Part shown: in pieces, positions 43,525 to 54,906 of the stretch
Numbering within the stretch: position 1 is the stretch's first letter
Layout: every line of letters starts with the position of its first letter
From: Pseudaeromonas sharmana
GTDB taxonomy: Bacteria; Pseudomonadota; Gammaproteobacteria; Enterobacterales; Aeromonadaceae
Assembly (NCBI RefSeq): GCF_042649925.1
Contig: NZ_JBHSAF010000015.1
Location: 1 to 64,000, forward strand
Length of the DNA: 64,000 nt
Reading direction: 5' to 3'
Notes under the pieces: generated by a model
The model's input: only the letters and a program-made list of their open reading frames with translations
The model's database searches: none
Told to the model about the DNA's origin: nothing
Made by a program: the position numbers and the translations under genes

Positions 43525-43686
43525 CTCATGCACCCATGTTGGTGAATTATTATTCATTCGACTTGCGGCGGCGCGCAGGATAGCCGATGAGGTCAAGGGT
43601 GAATACCGCTATACCCTCTCGTCATTATATGCGTTTAACTGCCGTTCAGTTTCGTCCTGCCATTCGGCTTTTAGACGGATCCTCCG

Positions 43687-45222
43687 ATGACCACAGAAGT
43701 AGAATTGAAGTTTTTTGTCAGTCGCGATCTGCAATCAGACCTGATGGAGTGGATCGCGCATCAGGCGATCCTTTCTGCCAGCGATTGCCAGTTGGGGAAT
43801 ATTTATTACGACACCGATGACCGATTGTTACGTAGTTGGCGTTGCGGCTTGCGCATTCGCAGTCAGAACGGTCAGCGCGAGCAGACCATCAAGTGTGGTG
43901 GTCAGGCGGTGGCCGGCTTGCATCAACGCCCGGAATACACCACGGCCGTGAACGGTGAGTGGCCTGAACTCGCGGCCTTTCCGGCCAGCCTCTGGCCTGC
44001 TGGCACCGATCTGACACAGCTGCAAGCTGCTCTGCGGCCGCAGTTTCGGACCGATTTTCGCCGCCAGGCCTGGCGCATCAGCCCGAGCGCCGGTACCGAA
44101 ATCGAGCTGGCCTACGATCGGGGCGTGATCGAGGCCAATGGCCGGCAAGCGCCGCTGAATGAACTGGAGCTGGAGGTGGTCAGCGGCGATCCGTCGACAC
44201 TGTTTGCGCTGGCTCGATCGCTGCTGTCGCTGGGCGGGCTGCGTCTGGGGAGTCAATCCAAGGCCCAGCGCGGTTACCGGCTGGCAGGATTGACGCCGGA
44301 GCCGGAGGTGCGGCGCATGGGCTTTGTACCCGTCACTGCCGACATGACCGTCGGATCGGCACTGCTGGCGGTATTCGGCTTTGCTCTGGAGCAGTGGCAG
44401 TACCATGAACAGTTGCTGCTGGAAACCCCGTCACTGGCGGCGTTGACCCAGGTGCGCAATGGCGTGGCGCTGTTACAGCAAACCCAGCAGTTCTTTGCCG
44501 ATCTCCTGGTCGAGCTGGCTCCCCGCACCTGGCAGGATGAGCTCGGCTGGCTGGAACAATCGCTGGGCTGGCTCGATGAGGCGCAGGCGCTGGAGCGCTT
44601 GGCCTCAGAACGGGGTCACTACCTGCGCAGCCTGCAGGGGCATGATGCGGTACTGGCAGCCTTGCAGGCGCGTCAGCAGGCATTGCCCTCGTTGGCGGAT
44701 ATGCAGACGTTGTGCCTCTCCTCGCGCTATACCGCCTTGTTGCTGGAAATCAGTGCCTGGCTATGGCAGGTACAGCAGCAAGTGCTCTCGCTTGGCCAGC
44801 AGCCGCTGGCGGTCTTTGCCTGCCAGGTGCTGGAGGAGAGCTGGCAGGAGCTACACGCGCCTGAGATGCAGGAGCCACACCTGGATGAGGACAGCTATCT
44901 GATGCTGGTCGGCAAGCTCAGGCGCAACCTGTTGGCGGGGGTGAGTTTTGCGGCGTTGTTTGATGTTGACGAGCAGCAGGGTTTTCGTCTGCCCTGGTTG
45001 AACCTGTTGCGGCGGATGGAGGAGCTGGAGCATTTTGCCGTGCTGGATGCGCTGGCTTCCACGCTGCCGACCTCGGCCCGACTCGAGCTCGGTGAGTGGC
45101 TGACCGAGCGGATTGCCCCACGATTAATCGAGCTGGATCAAGGGCGTCTGCAGGCGCTGGACATGGTGCCGTATTGGCGCAATGGTGAACGCCTCGCAGA
45201 TAGCGAGCCCGGCGCAGTCTGA
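43687..45222 (+). CDS. ygiF: Inorganic triphosphatase YgiF (CYTH-CHAD)
   Basis: Cytoplasmic triphosphate tunnel enzyme that hydrolyses inorganic triphosphate. 511 residues. The N-terminal CYTH domain (1-~200) starts with the ExExK signature MTTEVELKFFV and has IYYDTDDRLLRSWRCGLRIR and the basic tunnel residues (FRRQAW). The C-terminal CHAD domain (~220-505) is helical with His and Arg-rich segments. Located beside glnE as in E. coli. Confidence 0.93.
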   Translation: MTTEVELKFFVSRDLQSDLMEWIAHQAILSASDCQLGNIYYDTDDRLLRSWRCGLRIRSQNGQREQTIKCGGQAVAGLHQRPEYTTAVNGEWPELAAFPASLWPAGTDLTQLQAALRPQFRTDFRRQAWRISPSAGTEIELAYDRGVIEANGRQAPLNELELEVVSGDPSTLFALARSLLSLGGLRLGSQSKAQRGYRLAGLTPEPEVRRMGFVPVTADMTVGSALLAVFGFALEQWQYHEQLLLETPSLAALTQVRNGVALLQQTQQFFADLLVELAPRTWQDELGWLEQSLGWLDEAQALERLASERGHYLRSLQGHDAVLAALQARQQALPSLADMQTLCLSSRYTALLLEISAWLWQVQQQVLSLGQQPLAVFACQVLEESWQELHAPEMQEPHLDEDSYLMLVGKLRRNLLAGVSFAALFDVDEQQGFRLPWLNLLRRMEELEHFAVLDALASTLPTSARLELGEWLTERIAPRLIELDQGRLQALDMVPYWRNGERLADSEPGAV

Positions 45223-45330
45223 GGGCTGGGCAACGCTTTTCTGTTCCTGTCGCTGCCGGCGGCAAATCAAGGTGCTAGATTGATGCTCGGGCGGACGGTT
45301 GCTGCCGCCTGAGCCAAGGAGTCTTTGTCG

Positions 45331-48192
45331 ATGCACGAACTTCCCCCTCTGCTGCTGGCCCTCGCCGAGCGTCAATGGCAGCGTTTCCTCGCGGTGCTGG
45401 ATGCGAGTCAGCAGGCCCAGATCCAGCCCCATGTTGCGGAAGTGCAACGCGTGTTTGCACTGTCCGATTTTATTGCCGAGTCTGCGATTCAGTTTCCTGA
45501 CCTGCTGTTGCAACTGCTGGCCAGCGGTGAGCTGCAGCAGGCTTGTCGTCATCCGTCTTATGGCTCTGAGCTGGCCGCTCTGCTGCATACCGTAAGCGAT
45601 GAGGAGGGCCTCAAGCGTCAGCTACGGCTATTTCGCCGCCGAGCCATGCTGGTGATTGCCTGGCGTGAGCTACTGGGCTATGCCGAGGTCGAGGAGAGTT
45701 TCATTCACCTGACCCGCCTGGCGGATACCCTGATTAGCCAGGCGCGTGACTGGTTGTACGCGCGGGCCTGCAAGGAGTGGGGGACCCCGTATGATGAGGA
45801 GGATACCCCGCAGGAGCTGGTGATCCTCGGCATGGGCAAACTGGGCGGGGGAGAACTCAATTTCTCATCGGACATTGACCTTATCTTCTGCTATCCCGAT
45901 AACGGCCAGACCCGCGGCGGGCGGCGGGCGCTGGAGAATCAGACCTTCTTTATCCGCCTGGGGCAACAGCTGATCAACGTGCTGCACCAAATGACCAAGG
46001 AGGGGCAGGTCTTTCGTGTCGACATGCGGCTGCGCCCCTTCGGCGACGCCGGCCCCCTGGCGATCAGCTTTGCGGCGATGGAGGATTACTACCAGCATCA
46101 TGGCCGCAGCTGGGAGCGCTACGCCATGGTCAAGGCGCGTGTGATCGGGCCCATGACTCCGGCTGGCGAGAGCCTGCAACAACTGCTGCGCCCCTTTATC
46201 TATCGGCGCTATATCGATTTTGGTGCCATCGACGCACTGCGCAAGATGAAAGCGATGATCGAAGCCGAGGTGCGGCGCAAGGGGCTGAAGGACAATATCA
46301 AACTCGGTGCCGGTGGTATTCGCGAGGTGGAGTTCATCGCTCAGGCTTACCAGCTGATCCGCGGTGGGCGCGAGCGCAGCCTGCAGATCCGGCATCTGCC
46401 CGAGGTGTTGACCGAGCTGGGACGCAGTGGGGCGCTGCCTGCGTCCACGACCCGCTCCTTGCTGGCCGATTACCGTTTCCTGCGCCGGGTGGAGAACCTG
46501 TTGCAGGAGTTTGCGGATCAACAGACGCAGACGCTTCCGGACTCGGAGCGTGACCGTTGCCGTTTGGTGACGGCGCTGGGATTCACGGACTGGGAGACGT
46601 TCTACCAGCAGCTCGGTGCAGTCATGGCCCGCGTGCGCACTGAATTCGTCGCTGTGGTCGGCGATGATGAGCGCGAGCAGGATGATGTGCCGCAGTTGTG
46701 GGAAGACCTGTGGTTGACCCCCCTGTCTGAGCCGGAGGTCGCGCCGTTGCTGGCCCCCGTCTGTGCCGGCGAACCGGAGACGATGAGCAGCTTGTGGGTG
46801 CGGTTTCGCAGTGAGTGCCAGCGACGGGCCATCGGCCCGCAGGGGCGCGAGGCGCTGAATCGGCTGATGCCGCGCCTGTTGATGCTGATCTGTCAGCAAC
46901 CGGCACCGGCTGTGCTGCTGGAGCGGATTCAGGGGCTGCTGCTGCAGATCATCACGCGTTCGGCCTACTTGCAGTTGATGGTGGAGAACCAGGGTGTACT
47001 CAATCAACTGTTGCGCTTGTGTGCCGCCAGCGATGTGGTGGCGCGGCAGTTGGCCCGCTATCCCATCCTGCTCGACGAACTGCTGGATCCGCAGCACCTG
47101 TATCACCCTACGCCACTGGAGCAGTACCGCGACGAGCTGCGGCAGTATCTGATGCGGGTACCGGAAGAGGATGTCGAGCAGCAGATGGAGGCGCTGCGTC
47201 AGTTCAAGCAGATCCAGCTGTTGCGCATCAGTGCCGCCGATATCGCCGGCGCCCTGCCGTTGATGAAAGTCAGCGACCACCTGACGTGGCTGGCAGAGGC
47301 CATTCTCGACGAGGTGGTGTCCCAGGCCTGGACTCAAGTGACCGAGCGATATGGGGTGCCTCCGCATACGGTTCTCAGTGGCGAGCGCGGCTTCTGCGTC
47401 GTGGCCTACGGCAAACTGGGTGGCATCGAACTGGGTTATGGTTCGGATCTGGATCTGGTGTTCCTGCACGGTGGCGATCCGTCCGGCGTCACCGACGGTG
47501 ACAAACCAATTGATGTGCGCCAATTCTATGTCCGGCTGGCCCAGCGCATTCTGCACCTGTTCAGCACCCGGACTCCGTCCGGAATTTTATACGAAGTGGA
47601 TATGCGTTTGCGCCCCTCCGGCGACGCCGGTCTGCTGGTTTCGTCGCTGCATGCCTATGAGCACTATCTGCACCATGAGGCGTGGACCTGGGAGCATCAG
47701 GCATTGGTGCGGGCCCGGGCCGTGGTCGGCGAGCCGTCGCTGGTGGCCGAGTTCACGCGCATTCGCGCCGAGGTGCTGGCAAGCCGGCGTGAGGCATCGA
47801 CATTACGTCAGCAGGTGGTGGAGATGCGGGACAAGATGCGCAGCCATCTGCTGCGGGGCGGTGAGGGCGAATACGATCTCAAACAGGGGGTCGGTGGCAT
47901 GACTGACATCGAGTTCATCGCCCAGTATCTGGTGCTGGCACACGCCCATGCCGAGCCACAGAACATGACGCGCTGGAGCGATAACGTGCGGATCTTCGAG
48001 GCCTGTGTCGACTGCGCGCTGCTGACCGCGGAACAGGCCCGGCAATTGAAGGCCGCCTATCTGGCGATCCGCGATCTGGCTCACCGCTGCACCCTGTCCG
48101 GTCGCAGCCGGATTGTGGCCGACTGCGAGCTGCAGACAGAGCGTGGCTGGGTTGCCGCCTTGTGGCAGCAGTTGCTGGGCTCCGGCGGTTGA
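45331..48192 (+). CDS. glnE: Glutamine synthetase adenylyltransferase/deadenylase
   Basis: Adds or removes AMP on glutamine synthetase according to nitrogen status, under PII control. 953 residues (E. coli 946), with two nucleotidyltransferase domains. The N-terminal domain has MGKLGGGELNFSSDIDLIFC, the C-terminal one GKLGGIELGYGSDLDLVFLH (G-x-D-x-D active sites), and the middle segment has MKVSDHLTWLAEAILDEVV. I start at ATG 45331, with AAGGAG nine bases upstream; a TTG two codons earlier is too close to it. Confidence 0.96.
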   Translation: MHELPPLLLALAERQWQRFLAVLDASQQAQIQPHVAEVQRVFALSDFIAESAIQFPDLLLQLLASGELQQACRHPSYGSELAALLHTVSDEEGLKRQLRLFRRRAMLVIAWRELLGYAEVEESFIHLTRLADTLISQARDWLYARACKEWGTPYDEEDTPQELVILGMGKLGGGELNFSSDIDLIFCYPDNGQTRGGRRALENQTFFIRLGQQLINVLHQMTKEGQVFRVDMRLRPFGDAGPLAISFAAMEDYYQHHGRSWERYAMVKARVIGPMTPAGESLQQLLRPFIYRRYIDFGAIDALRKMKAMIEAEVRRKGLKDNIKLGAGGIREVEFIAQAYQLIRGGRERSLQIRHLPEVLTELGRSGALPASTTRSLLADYRFLRRVENLLQEFADQQTQTLPDSERDRCRLVTALGFTDWETFYQQLGAVMARVRTEFVAVVGDDEREQDDVPQLWEDLWLTPLSEPEVAPLLAPVCAGEPETMSSLWVRFRSECQRRAIGPQGREALNRLMPRLLMLICQQPAPAVLLERIQGLLLQIITRSAYLQLMVENQGVLNQLLRLCAASDVVARQLARYPILLDELLDPQHLYHPTPLEQYRDELRQYLMRVPEEDVEQQMEALRQFKQIQLLRISAADIAGALPLMKVSDHLTWLAEAILDEVVSQAWTQVTERYGVPPHTVLSGERGFCVVAYGKLGGIELGYGSDLDLVFLHGGDPSGVTDGDKPIDVRQFYVRLAQRILHLFSTRTPSGILYEVDMRLRPSGDAGLLVSSLHAYEHYLHHEAWTWEHQALVRARAVVGEPSLVAEFTRIRAEVLASRREASTLRQQVVEMRDKMRSHLLRGGEGEYDLKQGVGGMTDIEFIAQYLVLAHAHAEPQNMTRWSDNVRIFEACVDCALLTAEQARQLKAAYLAIRDLAHRCTLSGRSRIVADCELQTERGWVAALWQQLLGSGG

Positions 48193-48200
48193 GCAACCGG

Positions 48201-48231
48201 GACCGGCCACCGCGGTATGCCGTGGCCGGTC
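48201..48231. terminator. Hairpin between glnE and dsbD
   Basis: Perfect 10-bp stem GACCGGCCAC/GTGGCCGGTC with an 11-base loop, in the 65-base gap between convergent genes. No T run; likely a shared terminator. Confidence 0.55.
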
Positions 48232-48257
48232 TGGCGATGGCCGGATCGCGCAGCGAG

Positions 48258-50111
48258 CTAGCAGGACTGGCGTTGCTCGCAACTTGGCAACGCATCCAGA
48301 AAGGCCTCGGCATTCAGGAAGCCATCAATCCGTCCTTGGGCTTCGCCGTCGTCATAGAACAGGATCGCTGGCAAGCCTGGCACCTGCAACTGACGCAACA
48401 GGGTGGTTTGCGCATCGCCCGGTGCCGAGACATCGGCGCGCAGTAACAGATAGCCGGACAGGGACTGGTGTACGCGCGGATCGCTGAAGGTTTCCCGCTC
48501 AAACTGATGGCAGGCGCTGCACCAGTCGGCATAGAGATCGACCATCACCGGTTGCCCCTGACGTTGGGCTTGAGCGAGCCGCTGCTGCAGCTGTGGCCAG
48601 TCCTGAACCGTCTCAAACGGCAGCCGCTCAACCGGGCTCGGCCACAGCTGCCACCCGAGCAGCAACGCCAGCAGTGGACCCAGAGCCAACCCGGCCAGCC
48701 GCCACTGTCCGCCAGGCAGGCAACGCAGGGCGACGAACAGCAACAGCGCCAGCAGCCACAGGCTCCACATCAACGGCGGCAACCACGCCGGCATCAGCCG
48801 CGACAGCAGCAACAGCGGTGCGGCCAGCAAGACAAAACCAAACACCTGGCGTACGCGGACCATCCACATGCCACTGCGCGGCAACCAGCGGTTGCCCAAG
48901 GTGCCGAGCAGCAGCAGTGGCAGCCCCATGCCGAATGCCAGCAGATAGAGCAGCAGGGCCCCCTGGCGCCAGTCTCCCCCCTGGGCGACATAGAGCAGGG
49001 CGCCGGAGAGCGGGGCCGTGGTGCAGGGCGAGCAGACCAGGGCGGACAGGGCTCCCATCACCAATACGCCAGGCAGGGAGCCGCCCTGTTGGCGGCCAGC
49101 CAGCTGCTGCAAGCGGGTTTGCAGGCTGGCAGGCAGTTGCAGTTCAAACAGCCCGAACATCGGTAGCGCCAACAGCAGGAATAACAGACTGAAGGCCAGC
49201 AGGACCGGCGGCTGTTGTAGCCAGATCTGCAGTGATGCGCCCACCGAGGCAACGGCGAGGCCAAACAGCGTATAGGTCAGGGCCATGCCTTGCACATAGG
49301 CCAGCGACAACGTGAACGCCCGCCGGCCGCTGAGCCCGCCACGGCCGAGAATGATGGCACTGAGGATGGGGTACATCGGCAGTACGCAGGGGGTAAATGC
49401 CAGCCCGATGCCAAGCAGCAAAAATAACAGCGCACTGCGCCAACCGCCCTGTGCCGCCTGGGCGGTCATCGGTGCGGTGCCGCTTGTCGACGTGAGGGGG
49501 GTATCCTCTGCCGCCTCAGGCATCGCAGCGCTGTCCGCGGCCACTGGGGATGTGGCCTGTCCCACGTCTTGGGCGGCGGGGCGGGCGGGCGCACCGCTGG
49601 TCTCGCTCTCCTGGCTGGCCTGCAACGAGATGCGGACCTGCCGTGGCGGGTAACACATGCCGGTGGTGCAACCCTGATAATGCAGCGTCAGCTGGTCTGA
49701 ACCCTGCCGGACCGGCAGCGGGATATCGAATTGCAGCACCTCGGTGTAGACCTCGGTGGTACCAAAAAACTCATCGGCATGCGCTTGGCCCGCGGGGAGG
49801 GTGACCTGTGGTGCGGCGCCGGATTGCAGGCGCCAGCTGAGTTTGTCGCGGTACAGATAGTAGCCGGGGGCGATGTCGATTGTGACGGTGACGTGATCCG
49901 GATAGGCCTGCAGCTGCACGGCAAAGGCTTGTTCCGCAGGCAGGAAACGGGGCGTGGCGGCCGGTTGGGCGACGCCCAGTTGATTGAGCAGGTCGTCGGC
50001 AGAGGGAGCGGTCTGGGCGAAGGCTGTGATTGCCCACGGACTCAAGATGCCGAACAGCAGGGCGCTGACGAACTGCCGCAGCGCCCCCGAGTTAAATAAC
50101 CTCAGAAACAT
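48258..50111 (-). CDS. dsbD: Thiol:disulfide interchange protein DsbD
   Basis: Carries electrons from cytoplasmic thioredoxin to the periplasm to reduce DsbC, DsbG and CcmG. 617 residues: signal peptide (ALLFGILSPWAITAFA), the N-terminal periplasmic alpha domain with the pair in CTTGMC, a membrane domain of eight or so helices with the two cysteines in FTPCVLP and VCSPCTTAPLSG, and a C-terminal thioredoxin-like domain with DWCSACHQFE (C-x-x-C). All six key cysteines are present. Starts at ATG 50111 with GAGGT just upstream; it overlaps cutA by 20 bases. Confidence 0.94.
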   Translation of the reverse strand: MFLRLFNSGALRQFVSALLFGILSPWAITAFAQTAPSADDLLNQLGVAQPAATPRFLPAEQAFAVQLQAYPDHVTVTIDIAPGYYLYRDKLSWRLQSGAAPQVTLPAGQAHADEFFGTTEVYTEVLQFDIPLPVRQGSDQLTLHYQGCTTGMCYPPRQVRISLQASQESETSGAPARPAAQDVGQATSPVAADSAAMPEAAEDTPLTSTSGTAPMTAQAAQGGWRSALLFLLLGIGLAFTPCVLPMYPILSAIILGRGGLSGRRAFTLSLAYVQGMALTYTLFGLAVASVGASLQIWLQQPPVLLAFSLLFLLLALPMFGLFELQLPASLQTRLQQLAGRQQGGSLPGVLVMGALSALVCSPCTTAPLSGALLYVAQGGDWRQGALLLYLLAFGMGLPLLLLGTLGNRWLPRSGMWMVRVRQVFGFVLLAAPLLLLSRLMPAWLPPLMWSLWLLALLLFVALRCLPGGQWRLAGLALGPLLALLLGWQLWPSPVERLPFETVQDWPQLQQRLAQAQRQGQPVMVDLYADWCSACHQFERETFSDPRVHQSLSGYLLLRADVSAPGDAQTTLLRQLQVPGLPAILFYDDGEAQGRIDGFLNAEAFLDALPSCEQRQSC

Positions 50112-50424
50112 CAGTTACCTCTTGTAGCCATGCCAGATAGTCGTCGTCGATATCGGCGACCGGCAGGGCAATGATTTCGGGGATCTCGTACGGATGATGC
50201 TGGCGAATAAAACGGCGCAGCGGAGCGAACAGACTGGCGCGAGTCTTGATCGTCATCTGGCACTCCTGACTCTCCTCGACTTTACCTTGCCACAGGTAAA
50301 TCGAGCGGGTGTCCGGTATCAGATTGACGCAGGCGGCCAGGCGATTTTCGATCAGCTGACGGGCCAGCAGCGTGGCGACACCCTCATTCGGGCTGGTGCA
50401 GAGCACCAGGATTGCATCGTGCAT
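50092..50424 (-). CDS. cutA: Divalent-cation tolerance protein CutA
   Basis: Small trimeric protein of the CutA1 family, implicated in copper tolerance. 110 residues. It has the family core: LARQLIENRLAACVNLIPDT, IYLWQGKVEE, and YEIPEIIALPV. Overlaps dsbD by 20 bases, the same pairing as in E. coli, so probably cotranscribed. Confidence 0.93.
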   Translation of the reverse strand: MHDAILVLCTSPNEGVATLLARQLIENRLAACVNLIPDTRSIYLWQGKVEESQECQMTIKTRASLFAPLRRFIRQHHPYEIPEIIALPVADIDDDYLAWLQEVTDVSEVI

Positions 50425-50524
50425 AGCGGATCTCCAGTGAGGAACACTGGGAAGCCACTATAGCCAAGGCGGATGACAAAATCACGGCAGTTGCGCAATC
50501 CTGCCTGCACACTTCTGCTCCGGC

Positions 50525-52009
50525 TCATTCGGTGCGAAAGCGGCGCGCCTTGTAGGCCGGGTGTTTCATGTTCTCGACGGAGAAGACTTCATCGAGCTGC
50601 TCGGCGCTCATCAGCCCCAGCTCCAGGACCACATCACGCACACTGCGCCCGGTCGCGGCACAGATTTTACCGATCCGATCCCCGGCCTGATGACCGATAA
50701 ACGGATCGAGCAGTGTCACTATGCCGATCGAGGCAAAGACATACGCCTCACACACCGCCGGATTGGCGCTGATGTCGCGCACGCACTTTTCGTCCAGTGT
50801 GCGACAGGCTTGTTGCAGCAACTGCAAGCTCTCGAACAGGCTCTCGGCGATCACCGGCTCCATGACATTGAGTTGCAACTGGCCGGCTTCTGCCGCCAGC
50901 GTGATGGTGACATCATTGCCGACCACCTTGAAGCAGACTTGGTTGACCACTTCCGGGATCACGGGGTTGACCTTGGCGGGCATGATGGAGGAGCCGGCCT
51001 GGCGCTGCGGCAGGTTGATTTCGTTAAGCCCGGCCCTTGGCCCCGAACTGAGCAGGCGCAGGTCGTTGCAGATTTTCGACAACTTGACCGCCAGCCGTTT
51101 CAAGGCGCCATGCAACATCACGTAGGCTCCGCAGTCCGAGGTTGCCTCAATCAAATCTTCGGCGGCCACAAAGGGGTGGCCGGTGAGGCGTGCCAGGTGA
51201 TCGATGGCCAGCGCCGAGTATTCCGGCGGGGTATTGAGGCCGGTACCGATGGCGGTGGCGCCGAGGTTAACCTCCAGCAGCAGGGCCTGGGCGCGGCGAA
51301 TGCTTTTGATCTCCTCGCGCAGCGTGACGGCAAAGGCATGAAACTCCTGGCCCAGCGTCATCGGCACCGCATCCTGCAACTGGGTCCGTCCCATCTTCAG
51401 GATGTTGTCGAACTGGTGTGCCTTGTCATCCAGCGCGTCGATCAGTTGCTGCAGCACCGGCAACAACTGGCTGGTGGTGTCATACAGCGCGACGCGCAGC
51501 CCGGTCGGGTAGGCGTCGTTGGTGGATTGGCATTTATTAACATGATCATTCGGGTGCAGGTACTGGTACTCGCCTTTGACGTGCCCCAGCTGTTCGAGCG
51601 CTATATTGGCCAGGACTTCATTGGTATTCATATTGACCGAGGTGCCGGCCCCGCCCTGGAACAAATCGACTGGAAATTGATCCAGCCCCAGGCCGGTCTC
51701 CAGCAAGGTGTCGCAGGCGCGGACTATGCTGGCGGCAATTTCGGCGGGCAAGGTGCCCAGCTCACCGTTGGCCAGGGCCGCCGCTTTCTTGGTCACGACC
51801 ATGCCTCGAATCAGGGCCGGGATCTGGCTGATGCAACGTCCGCTGATGTGAAAGTTCTCGAGGGCGCGCAGCGTATGGATACCGTAATAGCAAGCGGCGG
51901 GGACCGGCAGGGTACCGAGCAGATCCTCCTCCAGGCGGTAATGTTGCGCATCGAGCAGCGCATGCAGCGTGGTGCTATCGATGGGGGTTAGGACGTCAGA
52001 CTCATGCAT
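50525..52009 (-). CDS. aspA: Aspartate ammonia-lyase
   Basis: Deaminates aspartate to fumarate, feeding fumarate respiration or nitrogen use. 494 residues, slightly longer than E. coli AspA (478), with the extra residues at the N-terminus before RLEEDLLGTLPVPAACYYGI. The fumarase/aspartase signature GSSIMPAKVNPVIPEVVNQV (catalytic Ser loop) and the TSVNMNTNEV and STNDAYPTGLR motifs are all present. I start at ATG 52009, with GAGGT five bases upstream. In E. coli dcuA follows; here cutA does. Confidence 0.95.
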   Translation of the reverse strand: MHESDVLTPIDSTTLHALLDAQHYRLEEDLLGTLPVPAACYYGIHTLRALENFHISGRCISQIPALIRGMVVTKKAAALANGELGTLPAEIAASIVRACDTLLETGLGLDQFPVDLFQGGAGTSVNMNTNEVLANIALEQLGHVKGEYQYLHPNDHVNKCQSTNDAYPTGLRVALYDTTSQLLPVLQQLIDALDDKAHQFDNILKMGRTQLQDAVPMTLGQEFHAFAVTLREEIKSIRRAQALLLEVNLGATAIGTGLNTPPEYSALAIDHLARLTGHPFVAAEDLIEATSDCGAYVMLHGALKRLAVKLSKICNDLRLLSSGPRAGLNEINLPQRQAGSSIMPAKVNPVIPEVVNQVCFKVVGNDVTITLAAEAGQLQLNVMEPVIAESLFESLQLLQQACRTLDEKCVRDISANPAVCEAYVFASIGIVTLLDPFIGHQAGDRIGKICAATGRSVRDVVLELGLMSAEQLDEVFSVENMKHPAYKARRFRTE

Positions 52010-52275
52010 GGGACACCTCGACGACAGCCCCGACCTGAAATGACGTTCCGTTGTCCGCATTCCTTACTGGACGGGGTTAAGAGCAGTGTAGTCGCTGACA
52101 ATGAGCTCACCTGCGAGGGCGATCATATTGTCGTGAAATCGTGCATTCAGTATGAATCATTAATGTTCTGGCTGCCGAGCGGATTAAAAAACGCCTGATC
52201 CCTTGAAATAATCGAATTCGCCCCCATTTTGATGACACTGGCGGGCCCGTTACCCGCACTCGCGATGAGGTGACC

Positions 52276-52782
52276 ATGGGTAAAATGCTGCTCGGCCTGC
52301 TGGGGCTGTTTTTTGTCGAAATCTGGGTGCTGATCAAGGTCGGTGCGGCCATCGGTGCCGTGACGACACTGGTGCTGATGGTGGTGGCCGCGGTGCTCGG
52401 TGCCCAGCTGGTGCGTTCGCAGGGCATCATGGCGCTGCTGAAGCTGCAACCGCGTCTGCAAGCCGGAGAGGTGTCGCCGACCGAGCTGCTGCAGGGCATC
52501 TGGTTACCGGTTGCCGGTTTCCTGTTCATCTTCCCGGGTTTCATCAGCGATTTGCTGGCCCTGGTGCTGTTGCAACCTCTGGTGCGCAAAGCGTTGACGG
52601 CCTGGGTGTTGAGCCGGGGTGTCCGCCTGTTTTCTAATCTCAGCGCCGGGCGCTCCCCGCGCTCGGCAACGCCGCCACCGTTTGAGCGAGTCGAACCCGA
52701 TCAGCGCGCTGCGCCGTCGGATCGCAACGCGCGTGGGGGCACCACCATAGAGGGTGAGTTTGAGCGCAAGGACCAGGAGTAA
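52276..52782 (+). CDS. fxsA: FxsA family membrane protein
   Basis: Inner-membrane protein of 168 residues; E. coli FxsA relieves exclusion of phage T7 by the F plasmid, otherwise of unknown role. Hydrophobic helices cover the N-terminal two thirds with the family core LFFVEIWVLIKVGAAIGAVT, then PVAGFLFIFPGFISDLLAL. The C-terminal ~50 residues are polar and rich in Arg, Pro and Ser. Start at ATG 52276 with GAGG five bases before. Lies next to groES, as in E. coli, and divergent from aspA. Confidence 0.9.
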   Translation: MGKMLLGLLGLFFVEIWVLIKVGAAIGAVTTLVLMVVAAVLGAQLVRSQGIMALLKLQPRLQAGEVSPTELLQGIWLPVAGFLFIFPGFISDLLALVLLQPLVRKALTAWVLSRGVRLFSNLSAGRSPRSATPPPFERVEPDQRAAPSDRNARGGTTIEGEFERKDQE

Positions 52783-52813
52783 GCTCCAGGGTAAAAAAAA
52801 TTTGGCGATGCCC

Positions 52814-52841
52814 CTTGAAGCTGGGAAAAGTGACCCCAGAT
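52814..52841 (+). promoter_or_regulatory. Heat-shock (sigma-32) promoter of groESL
   Basis: CTTGAA (52814-52819), 14-base spacer, CCCCAGAT (52834-52841): a close match to the sigma-32 consensus CTTGAAA-N11-16-CCCCATNT. It is about 80 bases upstream of groES, the usual placement. Confidence 0.8.
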
Positions 52842-52919
52842 CGGGAGGCGTCAGTGAATATCGAATTCGGCCATAGATGGCCGTTGTTAAGGTAACAACA
52901 CTCATTAGGAGAGTTATCG

Positions 52920-53213
52920 ATGAAAATCCGTCCATTACATGACCGCGTCATCATCAAGCGTACTGAAGTCGAAGCCAAATCTGCCGGCGGCATCGTCCTG
53001 ACGGGCTCTGCAGCCCAGAAGTCCACCCGAGGTGAGGTTCTGGCGGTCGGTACGGGTCGTATCCTGGACAATGGTGACGTCAAGCCGTTAGCGGTCAAGG
53101 TCGGTGACAAGGTGATCTTCAACGAAGGTTACAGCACCAAGACCGAGAAGCTGGATGGTCAGGAAGTCCTGATCCTGTCCGAGACCGACATCCTGGCGAT
53201 CGTCGAAGAGTAA
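52920..53213 (+). CDS. groES: Co-chaperonin GroES
   Basis: Heptameric lid of the GroEL folding chamber. 97 residues, exactly the family length, starting MKIRPLHDRVIIKRTEVEAK and containing the mobile loop (SAGGIVLTGSAAQKSTRGEV). GGAG lies before the ATG. A sigma-32 promoter lies upstream; groEL follows after 55 bases. Confidence 0.98.
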   Translation: MKIRPLHDRVIIKRTEVEAKSAGGIVLTGSAAQKSTRGEVLAVGTGRILDNGDVKPLAVKVGDKVIFNEGYSTKTEKLDGQEVLILSETDILAIVEE

Positions 53214-53268
53214 TAGTCCCCTGGGGACATCTTTCTCTTAACTCTTACCTATTTAAGGATTGTGAAAC

Positions 53269-54906
<1,638 letters not shown>

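Noticed and set aside
45865..47556. A 563-codon minus-strand frame inside glnE
   Set aside because: It lies wholly antisense to glnE, whose identity is certain; the composition is Gln/His/Leu-rich, typical of antisense shadow frames in G+C-rich DNA.
50561..51991. A 476-codon plus-strand frame opposite aspA
   Set aside because: It is antisense to a certain gene, with no start context and no domain.
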